This document shows, in pieces, positions 33,649 through 43,022 of a DNA stretch of 64,000 nt. Source of the stretch: JALYLC01 sp035696365 (lineage in GTDB: Bacteria > Actinomycetota > Thermoleophilia > Gaiellales > JALYLC01). How positions within the stretch are numbered: position 1 is the first letter of the stretch; every line of letters begins with the position of its first letter. The stretch lies in NCBI GenBank assembly GCA_035696365.1, contig DASRQS010000077.1:1-64000 (forward strand), read 5' to 3'. Under the pieces are notes generated by a model, which was given only the letters and a program-made list of their open reading frames with translations, was not told the origin of the DNA and did not search any database. The position numbers were made by a program, and so were the translations under genes.

Positions 33649-34917
33649 GTGAGCGGCTCCGCGATCATCGACGACCTGCTGGCGCGCAGCCTGATCCAGG
33701 ACCACACGGATCTGGGAGCCCTGCGCGAGCGCCTCGACCGCGGACCGATGACGCTGTACGTGGGCTTCGATCCGTCGGCCGAGAGTCTCCACATCGGGAA
33801 TCTCGTGCCGCTCCTGCTCCTGCGCCGCTTCCAGCTCGCCGGGCACCTGCCGATCGCCCTGGCAGGGGGCGCCACCGGCATGATCGGCGACCCCGGCGGG
33901 CGCAGCGAGGAACGCAATCTGCTGGACGCGGAGACGCTCGACCGCAACACGCGGGCGATCAAGGCGCAGCTGTCCGCCTTCCTCGACTTCGAGCCCGGGC
34001 CCAACCAGGCGCGGCTCGTCGACAACCGGGACTGGACGGCGCCGATGGGCGTGCTCGACTTCCTGCGCGACGTCGGCAAGCACGTGACCGTCAACTACAT
34101 GCTCGCCAAGGAGTCCGTCCGCAGCCGCGTCGCCAGCGAGCACGGCATCTCGTTCACCGAGTTCAGCTACATGCTGCTGCAGGCCAACGACTTCGCCTGG
34201 CTGCACGAGCACCTGCAGTGCGAGCTGCAGGCGGGCGGCTCCGACCAGTGGGGCAACATCACGGCAGGCATCGATCTCTCTCGACGGCGCAGCGGCGCGT
34301 CCGTGCACGGGCTGACCGTGCCGCTCGTCACGCGCTCGGACGGCGAGAAGTTCGGCAAGAGCGTCGACGGCGCGCTCTGGCTCGATCCCGGGCGCACATC
34401 GCCCTACGCGCTCTATCAGTACTTCGTGAACCTGCCCGACGTCGACGTCGAGCGCTACCTGCTCCAGCTCACGCTCGTGCCCGTCGAGGAAATCCGCCGT
34501 GTGGCCGCCGAGCACGCGACCGCGCCCGAGCGCCGCCTCGGCCAGGCGCGACTCGCCTGGGAGATGTGCGCACTGATTCACGGCCCGGAGGCGGCCGACG
34601 AGGCGGCAGCGGCATCCGCCGGCTTCACCAGCGCGACGGGCTCCCTCTCGGCCGAGCAGCTCGCGGCGCTCAGCGACGAGATCCCGACCACGCACGCGGC
34701 GATCGCCGGTCGCGAGGTCGTCGACCTGCTCGTCGAGACCGGGCTCGCCGCCAGCAAGGGCGAGGCGCGCCGGCTGATCGCGGGTGGCGGCGTCTACGTC
34801 AACGACGTCGCGCTCGGCGAGAGCAGGCCGCTCGGCGCCGAGGATCTGCTGCACGGCCGCTACGTGATGCTCCGCAAGGGCAAGCGCCAGCGGCACCTGC
34901 TCGTCACGACGAGCTAA
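33649..34917 (+). CDS. tyrS: Tyrosyl-tRNA synthetase
   Basis: A 422-residue class I synthetase. GFDPSAESLHIGN gives the HIGH-type motif (48-51), TVNYMLAKESV and QAGGSDQWGNI bind tyrosine and ATP, and KFGKS is the KMSKS loop. The C-terminal S4-like RNA-binding domain (SKGEARRLIAGGGVYVND) is present. Starts on GTG 33649. No T-box leader was recognised ahead of it. Confidence 0.96.
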   Translation: MSGSAIIDDLLARSLIQDHTDLGALRERLDRGPMTLYVGFDPSAESLHIGNLVPLLLLRRFQLAGHLPIALAGGATGMIGDPGGRSEERNLLDAETLDRNTRAIKAQLSAFLDFEPGPNQARLVDNRDWTAPMGVLDFLRDVGKHVTVNYMLAKESVRSRVASEHGISFTEFSYMLLQANDFAWLHEHLQCELQAGGSDQWGNITAGIDLSRRRSGASVHGLTVPLVTRSDGEKFGKSVDGALWLDPGRTSPYALYQYFVNLPDVDVERYLLQLTLVPVEEIRRVAAEHATAPERRLGQARLAWEMCALIHGPEAADEAAAASAGFTSATGSLSAEQLAALSDEIPTTHAAIAGREVVDLLVETGLAASKGEARRLIAGGGVYVNDVALGESRPLGAEDLLHGRYVMLRKGKRQRHLLVTTS

Positions 34918-34924
34918 GAGAGCC

Positions 34925-35995
34925 CTACGAAGAGGCGGCGGTCTCGACCGACTCGTCGACGACGTGGATGCGGCCCTTGGCGTCGCGCAGCCGGCCGCCG
35001 TCACGCCCCGCCCGGACCGCGATGATCTCGGCCAGGATGGAGACGGCGGTCTCCTCCGGGGTGTGGGCACCGATGTCGAGGCCGACCGGCCCCGAGATGC
35101 GCTGCAGCTGCTCGTCGGAGATGCCCGACTCACGCAGGCGGTCGCGGCGCTTCTCCTGCGTGCGGCGGGAGCCGAGCGCGCCGACGTCGCCCACCCCGCG
35201 GCGCAGGGCGCCCGAGATGGCGGGGTCGTCCAGCTTGGGATCGTGCGTGAGCACGACGACGTGGTCCTCGGGGCGCAGCTCGATCTCGTCGTAGCCCTCC
35301 TCGGGCCATTTCACGACGATCTCCCCGGCGGACGGGATGCGCTCGGCGGTGGCGAAGGCGCTGCGAGGATCGATGACCACGGTGCGCCATCCGAGCGCGC
35401 CGGTCATGCGGCAGAGCGCGTCCGCCGTGTCCACGGCGCCGACCACGACGACGCGCGGCGACGGCACGAGGGCCTCGGCGAAGATCAGGCCGTCGTCGTC
35501 GAGCAGCACGGTCTGGTTGCGCTCGGCGGAGATCGCCTCCGCGCCCGCCGTGACGATCGCGTCCGCGAGCTCCTCCGGGACCTCACCGCTGACGCCGTCG
35601 GCCGTCACGAACGCATGCGTGCCGGCGTGGTCGCCGTTGATGACGGTCACGCGCGCAGCGCGCTCGGCGGGCGTCTCCCAGCCCTCGTAGCGCTCGATCC
35701 ACACCCAGATCTCTCCACCACAGGCGAGCCCGACGTCCCAGGCCTCGTCGTTGGCGATGCCATAGAACACCAGCTTGGGCGGGCCGCCCTGGAGCACGCT
35801 CTGGGCCTCGCCGACGACCGCGCCCTCGACGCAACCGCCCGAGACGGACCCGGCCATCTCGCCGCGCGACCCGACTGCGAACTTGGAGCCGAGCGGGCGC
35901 GGCGCCGAGCGGCGCGTGCGCACGACGGTCGCCAGCGCCACGTCGTCGCCGCGTGTTCGCCAGATCTCTGCGGTGCGGAGGGTGTCCTCGTTCAT
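34925..35995 (-). CDS. xdhC: XdhC/CoxF-family molybdenum hydroxylase maturation factor
   Basis: A 356-residue XdhC-family protein. The N-terminal domain reads VALATVVRTRRSAPRPLGSKF and GSVSGGCVEGAVV with the conserved Cys. The C-terminal Rossmann domain has VVVGAVDTADALCRMTGALGW, and VVVLTHDPKLDDPAI closes the fold. The family binds and sulfurates the Mo cofactor before insertion. It overlaps the end of the CoxE gene and is last in the cox-type maturation group. Confidence 0.92.
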   Translation of the reverse strand: MNEDTLRTAEIWRTRGDDVALATVVRTRRSAPRPLGSKFAVGSRGEMAGSVSGGCVEGAVVGEAQSVLQGGPPKLVFYGIANDEAWDVGLACGGEIWVWIERYEGWETPAERAARVTVINGDHAGTHAFVTADGVSGEVPEELADAIVTAGAEAISAERNQTVLLDDDGLIFAEALVPSPRVVVVGAVDTADALCRMTGALGWRTVVIDPRSAFATAERIPSAGEIVVKWPEEGYDEIELRPEDHVVVLTHDPKLDDPAISGALRRGVGDVGALGSRRTQEKRRDRLRESGISDEQLQRISGPVGLDIGAHTPEETAVSILAEIIAVRAGRDGGRLRDAKGRIHVVDESVETAASS

Positions 35996-37227
35996 CCGGT
36001 AGACAACAGCGTACTACCGGTGCGTGGCGAGCGCGGACCCTCGTCGATCTCCTCCAGCACGTCCGCCAGCGTCTCCAATGCACGCAGGTTGTGGCCTGGC
36101 AGGAAGTCGTCGACGTACGGCAGCGCAGCCTGCATGCCGGCGACCAGCGGGCGGTAGCCCTCACCCCCGGCCAGCGGGTTCGTCCAGACCACGCGGTGGG
36201 CCGCCAGGTGCAGCCGGCGCATCTGCTCGGCCAGCAGCGTTGGATCGCCGCGCTCCCACCCGTCGGAGGCGATCACGACGATCGCGCCGCGCGTCAGCCC
36301 GCGGCGCCCCCACACGTCGTTGAAGGCCTTGAGGTTCTCGCCGATGCGCGTCCCGCCGGCCCAGTCGGGCACGGCACGCGCCGCATTGGCGAGCGCGCGG
36401 TCGGGGTCGCGCCCGGCCAGGTGCGGTGTCAGCCGCGTCAGCCGCGTGCCGAACGTGAAGGCCTCCACGTGACGCCCGGCGCGCACGGCCGCCTGCAGAA
36501 ACATGACCATCGCGCGGGCGTAGGGCTCCATCGAGCCCGAGACGTCGACGAGGTAGACGAGCTTGCGCGGCACGAGCTTGGGCTCGCGCCAGGCGCGCTC
36601 GATGGGCACACCGCCGGTGCGCATCGCCTCGCGCAGCGTGCGCCGCGGGTCGAACGTCGCGCCGTGCGGCGAGGGCTGGCGGCGCAGCGAGCGACGGCGC
36701 GGGGCGATGCGCGCCACGCGCGCCACCAGAGCGCGGGCGCGGCGCAGCTCGTCGGGGCCGTAACGGGCGAAGTCGCGGTCGCGCAGCATGTCGTCGGCCG
36801 ACCACACCGCGGCCGCGGCCTCCTCCTTGTCGTCGCTCCCCTCCTCACCGGGATCCTCGCCGTCGCGCACCTCTCGGCCCATCGCGTGCGCCTCGACGGC
36901 CTCCGGCGAGTCGTCCTGCTGGTGCTCCTCCGGCAGCTCGAAGCCCATCTCGAGTGGCCGCTGCTGCAGGACGATGCGGGGCGCGCGCTCCCAGAAGGCC
37001 GCGAAGGCGGCGTCGAAGACCTCGATGTCGTCGCGCCGCGAGACGATCGTGCAGCGCAGCGCCCAGTAGACGTCGTCGCGATTCGTGAGGTCGACGGCGG
37101 CGAGTCCGCGCAGGGCGTCCTGCATGCGTCCCGGGCCGACCTCGAGGCCGGCCTCGCGCAGGATGCGCCCGAACGTGACGAGCTTGCGCACGAAGGCGTC
37201 GCCGCGATGCGCGTGCTCCTGGGTCAC
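35992..37227 (-). CDS. coxE: CoxE-like VWA-domain protein
   Basis: A 411-residue VWA-CoxE protein. The acidic middle (about 100-155) precedes the C-terminal von Willebrand A domain, with the MIDAS motif LVDVSGSM, followed by TFGTRLTRLTPHL and VVIASDGWERGDP. In Oligotropha, CoxE works with the AAA protein CoxD to build the Cu-S-Mo site of CO dehydrogenase. GTG 37227 follows the CoxD gene by 16 bases. Its 3-prime end overlaps the xdhC start. Confidence 0.9.
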   Translation of the reverse strand: MTQEHAHRGDAFVRKLVTFGRILREAGLEVGPGRMQDALRGLAAVDLTNRDDVYWALRCTIVSRRDDIEVFDAAFAAFWERAPRIVLQQRPLEMGFELPEEHQQDDSPEAVEAHAMGREVRDGEDPGEEGSDDKEEAAAAVWSADDMLRDRDFARYGPDELRRARALVARVARIAPRRRSLRRQPSPHGATFDPRRTLREAMRTGGVPIERAWREPKLVPRKLVYLVDVSGSMEPYARAMVMFLQAAVRAGRHVEAFTFGTRLTRLTPHLAGRDPDRALANAARAVPDWAGGTRIGENLKAFNDVWGRRGLTRGAIVVIASDGWERGDPTLLAEQMRRLHLAAHRVVWTNPLAGGEGYRPLVAGMQAALPYVDDFLPGHNLRALETLADVLEEIDEGPRSPRTGSTLLSTG

Positions 37228-37243
37228 GGGGCGGCGCTCGTGC

Positions 37244-38155
37244 TCATCCCGCGCGCGCGGCGGCCTCGCGGGCCTCCGCGAGCAGCTGCTGCAGGCCGTG
37301 ATCGCGCACGCGCTCGAGGTCCTCGTGGTACTTGAGGACGGAGCCGAGCGTGGCATCTACGACCTCGGCGTCGAGCTCGCTCTGGCCGAGCGCGACCAGC
37401 GCCTGCGTCCAGTCCAGCGTCTCGGCGACGCCGGGCGCCTTGGCCAGGTCGAGCGTGCGCAGGCGCTCGACGAACGCTGCCGCTTCCGCTGCCAGCGCCT
37501 CGGGCACGCCGGGCACGCGCGCGCGCACGATCGCGATCTCCCGCTCCAGGGAGGGGTGGCCGATCCAGTGGTAGATGCAGCGACGCTTGAGGGCGTCGTG
37601 CAGCTCGCGCGTACGGTTCGAGGTGAGGATGACGACCGGGCGCTGCTTGGCCGCGATCGTGCCGATCTCGGGGATCGTGATCTGGAAGTCGGAGAGCAAC
37701 TCGAGCAGGAAGGCCTCGAACTCGCCGTCGGCGCGGTCGATCTCGTCCACCAGCAGCACGGGCGGCACGACGTCGTCGTACTCGATCGCGTCCAGCAGCG
37801 GCCGCCGCACCAGGAAGTCGCGCCCGAAGACCTCCTTGAGCGCGCCGCTGGCGTCGCCCGCAGCCTCGAGCGTGCGGATGTAGAGCATCTGGCGCGCGTA
37901 GCTCCAGTCGTACAGGGCATGCGCGACGTCGATGCCCTCGTAGCACTGCAGGCGGATCAGGCGCGCTCCCAGCACGTCGGCGAGCGTCTTGGCGACCTCG
38001 GTCTTGCCGACGCCCGCCTCGCCCTCGAGCAGCAGCGGCTTGCCCAGCTTGAGCGCGACGTGCAGGACGGTCGCAAGCCCGCGATCGGCGAGATACGAGC
38101 GCTCGGCGAGGGCGGCGCTGAGATCGTCGATCGAGGCGGGCTGGACAGCACTCAT
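37244..38155 (-). CDS. coxD: CoxD-like MoxR AAA ATPase
   Basis: A 303-residue MoxR-class ATPase. Walker A is GEAGVGKT, Walker B VLLVDEID, with sensor PVVILTSNRTRELHDALKRRC. The ALYDWSYARQMLYIRTLE block is typical of the CoxD subgroup. It would remodel the molybdenum enzyme together with the downstream VWA protein. Start ATG 38155 is chosen at the conserved N-terminus; ATG 38167 is possible. Confidence 0.9.
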   Translation of the reverse strand: MSAVQPASIDDLSAALAERSYLADRGLATVLHVALKLGKPLLLEGEAGVGKTEVAKTLADVLGARLIRLQCYEGIDVAHALYDWSYARQMLYIRTLEAAGDASGALKEVFGRDFLVRRPLLDAIEYDDVVPPVLLVDEIDRADGEFEAFLLELLSDFQITIPEIGTIAAKQRPVVILTSNRTRELHDALKRRCIYHWIGHPSLEREIAIVRARVPGVPEALAAEAAAFVERLRTLDLAKAPGVAETLDWTQALVALGQSELDAEVVDATLGSVLKYHEDLERVRDHGLQQLLAEAREAAARAG

Positions 38156-38284
38156 GCGCCGCAGCATAGGGCGGTAAACGAGCGGCAACCGCCAGTCGGA
38201 AGCCGCAAAGGCTTCCGCAAGGATCCGGTAAGCGTTCCGTGAGGCATGGGGGCGAGCGGGTGGTCGTGGGCTACCCTCAAATGC

Positions 38285-38794
38285 ATGCAGAGACTCCACA
38301 CACGCTCCCGAACCCTGCTCGGCGCGGTCGCGACGGCCGCTGTCCTGGCCCTGCCCACGACCGCCTTCGCGGACTGCGCGAAGACCGTCTCCACGGCGGC
38401 CTTCAAGGGCAGCATCGCCCAGTGGTACCCGCAGCAGTGCTATTCGAGCGCGCTGTCGAAGCTCGGGCCGGACGTCAACACGTACTCGCCGAACGTGCCC
38501 GCGAACATCAGGTCTGCGATGCGGCGCGACCGTACCCACAAGGTGAAGCTCACGATCGCCTGGCTGCCGAAGAACAAGGCTCGCGTGACGGCGAACGTGA
38601 AGCTCAAAAGCAGCATTCAGATCCGCAAGGGCGCGAAGATCCTCGCCAAGGGGTCGATCAGCAGCAAGACCACGGTGCTCAAGCTGAGGAAGACGGGCGG
38701 CAAGCTCACTGGCGCCCTGATCTGGACGCTCGGCAAGAAGCAGCTGACAGTGACGGCGCCCATCACGCTCGCGAAGGTCGCTAAGAAGAAGTAG
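38285..38794 (+). CDS. Secreted Lys-rich protein of unknown function
   Basis: A 169-residue exported protein: signal peptide with LLGAVATAAVLALPTTAFA, then two cysteines (DCAK, QQCYSS) and a strongly basic, beta-rich C-terminus with repeated short strands (KVKLTIAWLPK, VTANVKLKSS, KLTGALIWTLG). Could be a cell-surface beta-sandwich. It sits on the opposite strand between the coxD and ABC ATPase genes and overlaps the latter by 14 bases at the 3-prime end. Confidence 0.65.
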   Translation: MQRLHTRSRTLLGAVATAAVLALPTTAFADCAKTVSTAAFKGSIAQWYPQQCYSSALSKLGPDVNTYSPNVPANIRSAMRRDRTHKVKLTIAWLPKNKARVTANVKLKSSIQIRKGAKILAKGSISSKTTVLKLRKTGGKLTGALIWTLGKKQLTVTAPITLAKVAKKK

Positions 38795-39587
38795 TAACGG
38801 TCGCTGCCAGCCGCCGCCCCAGGCGGTGGAGCTCGATCGGCAGCCCGAAGGCGGCGCTCAGCGTCGCCGGGGTGAGTGCCGTCGCGATCGGCCCCTGCGC
38901 CACGCACGCGCCCTCCCGCAGGAGGAGCGCGTGCGTGGCGCTGGCGGCGATGTCCTCCACGTGATGCACGACGGTGACCGTCGCCAGGCCGGGCTCGTGG
39001 GCCGCGAGCCGCTCGAGCGCGCCGATCACCGTCTCGCGGCCCGGTAGGTCGAGGCTGGCGGTGGGCTCGTCGAGCAGCAGCAGCGGCGGCTGGTTCATGA
39101 GCGCTCGCGCGACCAGCACGCGGCGTCGCTCGCCTTCCGAGAGCGAGGCGAAGCGCTGGCGCTCCCGTCCCCCGCAGCCGAAGCGCTCCAGCAGCGCGAC
39201 GGCGCGCTCGCGGTCGGCGGGCGTGAGGAGCTCCTCGCGGACGAGGATCGTGCCCGTCGCGCCGCCGAGCATGACGTCGAGCACGCTCGTCCAGAGCTCG
39301 AACTCGTCGACCAGCCGGCCCTGGACGAAGCCGATGTGCTCGCGCAGCTCGCGCAGGTCGACCTGCCCGAGGCGCCCGCCCAGCACGGTCACCGTGCCCG
39401 AGTAGGGATGCTCGACGGCCGCGGCGAGCAGCAGCATGCTGGTCTTGCCCGCACCGTTCGGGCCGAGCACGACCCAGTGCTGCCCCGCCTCGACGCGCAA
39501 ATCGATCGGCCCGAGCACGATCCGCCGCGCATGCGTGTCGGGATGGGCGCGGCGCACCGTCGCCGCCGCGAGCTCGATCACCGCCAC
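38781..39587 (-). CDS. ABC transporter ATP-binding protein (orphan)
   Basis: A 268-residue ABC ATPase. Walker A GPNGAGKTS, a signature variant LSEGERRR, Walker B LLLLDEPTASLD and the H-loop VVHHVED are intact. The form resembles YlmA/ModF-like soluble ATPases (one domain, no permease next to it). It lies between coxM and coxD on the same strand but is not a known Cox component. GTG 39587 start; 39581 is also possible. Confidence 0.85.
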   Translation of the reverse strand: MAVIELAAATVRRAHPDTHARRIVLGPIDLRVEAGQHWVVLGPNGAGKTSMLLLAAAVEHPYSGTVTVLGGRLGQVDLRELREHIGFVQGRLVDEFELWTSVLDVMLGGATGTILVREELLTPADRERAVALLERFGCGGRERQRFASLSEGERRRVLVARALMNQPPLLLLDEPTASLDLPGRETVIGALERLAAHEPGLATVTVVHHVEDIAASATHALLLREGACVAQGPIATALTPATLSAAFGLPIELHRLGRRLAATVTTSS

Positions 39588-39620
39588 GGCCGTCGATCCT
39601 ACCCGGATCGCGCCGGGCGC

Positions 39621-39655
39621 GTGCACAAGCCGGGGTGTGACCCCGGTTTGTGCAC
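39621..39655. repeat. Palindromic repeat (GGTCTGACCC type)
   Basis: GTGCACAAGCCGGGG (39621-39635) pairs with CCCCGGTTTGTGCAC (39641-39655) with one mismatch and a five-base loop. It is a near copy of the palindrome at 32896. It lies about 35 bases upstream of the ABC ATPase start. Confidence 0.75.
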
Positions 39656-39663
39656 ATGGGGCA

Positions 39664-39699
39664 TGCATCCGGCGCCGGGATTTCCGGGCGCCGGATGCA
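39664..39699. repeat. Second perfect hairpin next to the REP-like palindrome
   Basis: TGCATCCGGCGCC (39664-39676) and its exact complement (39687-39699) enclose a ten-base loop. It follows the 39621 palindrome by eight bases. Together they replace the expected left end of the truncated 272-bp element. Confidence 0.65.
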
Positions 39700-39722
39700 A
39701 CCCGTTCGCGCATATTCCGGTG

Positions 39723-39857
39723 CCTGAGAGCGGGGATCCGCTCCCGCGAAGCCCCGCAAGCCGCTCGCCCACCAGCTTTCGGGACGAGCTTCGTGCTGCG
39801 CGAGGGGCAGGCGATCCACACGCTCCGGACACCACGCTCATTCAGTGAGAACGTCTA
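39723..39857. repeat. Truncated copy of the 272-bp TIR element
   Basis: The right end is intact: GCTCATTCAGTGAGAACGTC with the same sub-terminal GACACCACGCTCATT pattern as the other copies. The core GAGAGCGGGGATCCGCTC near 39725 matches the core at 43661. The left terminal repeat is missing; two hairpins occupy its place. The outer end carries the TAG stop of coxM (39855-39857). No gene was seen between 39588 and 39854. Confidence 0.75.
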
Positions 39858-40667
39858 AGCGCCGGCGGCCTCCAGCGCCCTGCGCACCATCACCGTGGCG
39901 AGGTGGCGCTTGTACTCCGTCGAGCCGTCCAGGCCGGGCTCGGGGCTGATGCCCTCGCCGGCGTGCTCCGCCGCATGTGCGGCGGAGGCGCCGGAGGCCA
40001 GCGCGGCCTCGACGCCGCTTGCGCGGACGGCCGTCGCGGCTGCGCCGCAGAGGCCCACGCGCCAGCCGTCACTGCCCTTCGAGACCGCCGCGGCGATGAT
40101 CGCCCAGTCCTGCGCCCGCCGGCTGAACTTGGCATAGGCGCCCTGCGACTGGCCGCCGGGGATGCGGATCTCGGTGATCAACTCGCCCTCATCGAGGGCG
40201 GTCGTGTAGTAGTCGACGAAGAACTGGTCGGCGGCGATCGTGCGCGATCCGGACGCGCTCCGGGCCACGATCTCGGCGCCTAGGGCGAGCACCACGGCGG
40301 GCAGATCGCCGTGCGGGTCGGCCTGTGCGAGCGAGCCGCCGATTGTGCCGCGGTTGCGCACCTGCTGATCGCCGATCCCGCTGGCGGCGGCCGCCAGCGC
40401 GGCCGCGTTGGCGGCCACCTCGGTACTCTCGGCGACGGCGCGGTGACGCGTGCACGCCCCGATCACGAGCATCCCGCCATCCATACGGATGCCGGAGAGC
40501 TCGGGGATGCGGGCGATGTCGACGAGCGCCTCGGGCGCCGACAGCCGCAGCTTCAGCGCCGGCACGAGCGAGTGTCCGCCGGCCAGCGGCAGCGCTCCTC
40601 GGCCCATGTGCTCGAGCGCCTCGGCGACCGAGCCCGCGCGCTCGTAGGTGAATGCCTCGGGGATCAT
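39855..40667 (-). CDS. coxM: CoxM-like FAD subunit
   Basis: A 270-residue FAD subunit of the CO dehydrogenase/xanthine dehydrogenase family. The FAD motifs are PLAGGHSLVPALKLRL and VRNRGTIGGSLAQADPHGDL. It lacks the Cys-rich insertion of its paralogue at 16258. Start ATG 40667 overlaps the CoxL stop, and the stop codon is embedded in the terminal repeat of the mobile-like element. Confidence 0.92.
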   Translation of the reverse strand: MIPEAFTYERAGSVAEALEHMGRGALPLAGGHSLVPALKLRLSAPEALVDIARIPELSGIRMDGGMLVIGACTRHRAVAESTEVAANAAALAAAASGIGDQQVRNRGTIGGSLAQADPHGDLPAVVLALGAEIVARSASGSRTIAADQFFVDYYTTALDEGELITEIRIPGGQSQGAYAKFSRRAQDWAIIAAAVSKGSDGWRVGLCGAAATAVRASGVEAALASGASAAHAAEHAGEGISPEPGLDGSTEYKRHLATVMVRRALEAAGA

Positions 40668-43018
40668 CAGTTGCCCGCCTTCGCCTGCTGGATGGCCTCC
40701 CACACACGGCCCGGTTGCATCGGCATCTCAAGGTGCCGGACGCCGAGCCCCGAGAGCGCATCGACGGCGGCGTTGACGATCGCCGCGCTGGCGGCAATCG
40801 TGCCGGCCTCGCCGATGCCCTTGACCCCGAGCGGGTTCGAGGGCGAGGGCGTGACCGTGCGCGCCGAGTCGAAGCGCGGCAGCTCGGCCGCCGACGGAAT
40901 CATGTAATCGACGAGGGTGCCGGTCAGGATCTGGCCGTCCGCGTCGTAGACGGTCTCCTCGTAGAGGGCCTGGGCGATCGACTGCGCGATGCCGCCGTGA
41001 ATCTGGCCGTCCACGATCATCGGGTTGATCACGTTGCCGCAGTCGTCGACCGCCGTGTAGCGCTCGACGACGATCTTGCCCGTCTCGCCGTCGATCTCGA
41101 CCTCGGCGATGTGCGTGCCGAACGGGAACGTGAAGTTGGGCGGGTCGAAGAACGTCGTGGCCTCGAGGTTCGGCTCGACGCCGGCCGGCATGGAGTCGCC
41201 GGCCCAGGCCGCATAGGCAAGCTCCTGGATCGTCTTGGCTCGCTCGGGCGAGCCCTTGACCTGCCACCGCCCGGCCTCCCACTCCAGGTCGTCGGCCGAG
41301 CACTCGAGCAGGTGCGCCGCGATCAGGCGCGCCTTGTCGCGCACCTTCTCGCAGCTCAGGTGCAGCGCCGTGCCACCGACCGCCAGCGAGCGCGACCCGT
41401 ACGTGCCGAGGCCGTACGGGGACTGGCCCGTGTCGCCGTGGACGACGTCCACCTGGTCGAACGGGATGCCCAGCTCGCTCTCGACGATCTGCGACCAGGA
41501 CGTCTCGTGGCCCTGGCCGTGGGCGGAGGAGCCGGTGACCACCGTGGCCGACCCGGTCGGGTGCAGGCGCACGATGGACGACTCCCAGCCGCCCGCGCCG
41601 ATGCCGATGGCCTTGGTCACGGCGGACGGTGCGAGGCCGCAGATCTCGACCCAGGTCGAGAGACCGATGCCCCGGTGGTTGCCGCGCGCGGCGGCCTCGG
41701 CCCGGCGCGCCTCGAAGGCCGCGTAGCCGGACATCTCGAGCGCCTTGTCGAGCGCCCCGACGTAGTTGCCGGAGTCGTACTGGAGCCCGGTGGCGCTCGT
41801 GTACGGGAACTCGGTGGCGAAGTTGCGCCGGCGCAGCTCGGCGGGATCCAGGCCGAGCTCATCGGCCAGACGGTCGACCAGGCGCTCGACCAGGTGCGCC
41901 GCCTCGGGCCGCCCTGCGCCGCGATAGGCGTCGGTCGGCACCGTGTTCGTGAAGACCTCGTCGAGCGTGATGTCGACCTGCTCCAGCGCGTAGGCACCGG
42001 GCACCATGATGACGGTGAGGTGGGCAATGCTCGGTGTGAGCAGCGCCAGGTAGGCGCCGCAATCCTGCAGCAGATGCACGCGCAGGGCCAGCATGCGCCC
42101 ATCGCGGTCGGCCGCGAGCGTGGCCGTCTGCAGCTGGTCGCGCCCCGCCACCGTCGAAACCATGTGCTCGGAGCGCGTCTCGATCCACTTCACCGGCCGG
42201 CTCGTCAGCCGCGAGGCCTGCGCGAGCGCGAACTCCTCGGCGTAGACGTCGATCTTGGAACCGAAACCGCCGCCGACGTCAGGCGCGATCACCCGCACCT
42301 TCGATTCCGGGATCCCGCAGATGGCCGAAACGAACGTGCGCACGAAGTGCGGCACCTGCGTTGAGGTGTAGAACGTCAGCTCGCCGCTCGACGAGATCCA
42401 GTCGGCCACGGCACCGCGCGGCTCGATCGGCACGGCCGTGAGACGCTGGTTGTCGATGGTCAGCGAGACCTTGACAGGCGCGGCGTCGAAGACGGCGTCG
42501 AAGCCCTCGGTCTTGTGCTCGATCGTCAGGCAGTGATTGCCCGGGGCCTCCTCGTGCAGCTGCGGCGCTCCGGGCTTGCCCGCGTTCTCGGCGTCGATCA
42601 CGACAGGCAGGGGCTCGTAGTCGACCAGGATGCGGTCGGCCGCGTCGCGAGCGGTCGCGGCCGAGTCGGCCACGACCATCGCGACCAGCTCGCCGACCAT
42701 GCGCACCTTGCCGTCGGCCAGGATCGGCCGCTTGGGCTGCTTGGCGTTGCCGAAGGGATTCGACGCGCAGGGCACGCCGGCCTCGAGGCCGAGCGTGTCG
42801 TAGGTGAAGATCCTGACGACCCCGGGCATGGCCTCGGCAGCCGTCGTGTCGATGCTGCGGACGACGGCGTGCGCGTGCGGTGAGCGCAGGAACGCCGCGT
42901 AGGCCATGTTGGGCAGCTTGATGTCGTCGACGTACCGGCCCTGGCCGGTGATCAGCGGTGCGTCTTCCTTGCGCAGGACGGATGCGCCGATGCCGGAGTC
43001 ACTCACGGTGGCAGCCAT
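40667..43018 (-). CDS. coxL: Form II CoxL-like molybdenum subunit
   Basis: A 783-residue Moco subunit. GGGFGSKIDVYAEEF near 249-262 and the catalytic Glu in GVKGIGEAGTIA near 730 are intact. The active-site loop is AYRGAGR (364-370). Characterised CO dehydrogenases (form I) carry AYxCSFR with the Cu-binding Cys; AYRGAGR marks form II, whose physiological substrate is generally uncertain. So CO oxidation should not be assumed. It lies between coxS and coxM, five bases after coxS. Confidence 0.93.
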   Translation of the reverse strand: MAATVSDSGIGASVLRKEDAPLITGQGRYVDDIKLPNMAYAAFLRSPHAHAVVRSIDTTAAEAMPGVVRIFTYDTLGLEAGVPCASNPFGNAKQPKRPILADGKVRMVGELVAMVVADSAATARDAADRILVDYEPLPVVIDAENAGKPGAPQLHEEAPGNHCLTIEHKTEGFDAVFDAAPVKVSLTIDNQRLTAVPIEPRGAVADWISSSGELTFYTSTQVPHFVRTFVSAICGIPESKVRVIAPDVGGGFGSKIDVYAEEFALAQASRLTSRPVKWIETRSEHMVSTVAGRDQLQTATLAADRDGRMLALRVHLLQDCGAYLALLTPSIAHLTVIMVPGAYALEQVDITLDEVFTNTVPTDAYRGAGRPEAAHLVERLVDRLADELGLDPAELRRRNFATEFPYTSATGLQYDSGNYVGALDKALEMSGYAAFEARRAEAAARGNHRGIGLSTWVEICGLAPSAVTKAIGIGAGGWESSIVRLHPTGSATVVTGSSAHGQGHETSWSQIVESELGIPFDQVDVVHGDTGQSPYGLGTYGSRSLAVGGTALHLSCEKVRDKARLIAAHLLECSADDLEWEAGRWQVKGSPERAKTIQELAYAAWAGDSMPAGVEPNLEATTFFDPPNFTFPFGTHIAEVEIDGETGKIVVERYTAVDDCGNVINPMIVDGQIHGGIAQSIAQALYEETVYDADGQILTGTLVDYMIPSAAELPRFDSARTVTPSPSNPLGVKGIGEAGTIAASAAIVNAAVDALSGLGVRHLEMPMQPGRVWEAIQQAKAGN

Positions 43019-43022
43019 CGCG

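Noticed and set aside
40667..43018. Calling CoxL a true (form I) CO dehydrogenase
   Set aside because: The active-site loop is AYRGAGR, not AYxCSFR, so the copper-binding cysteine is missing.
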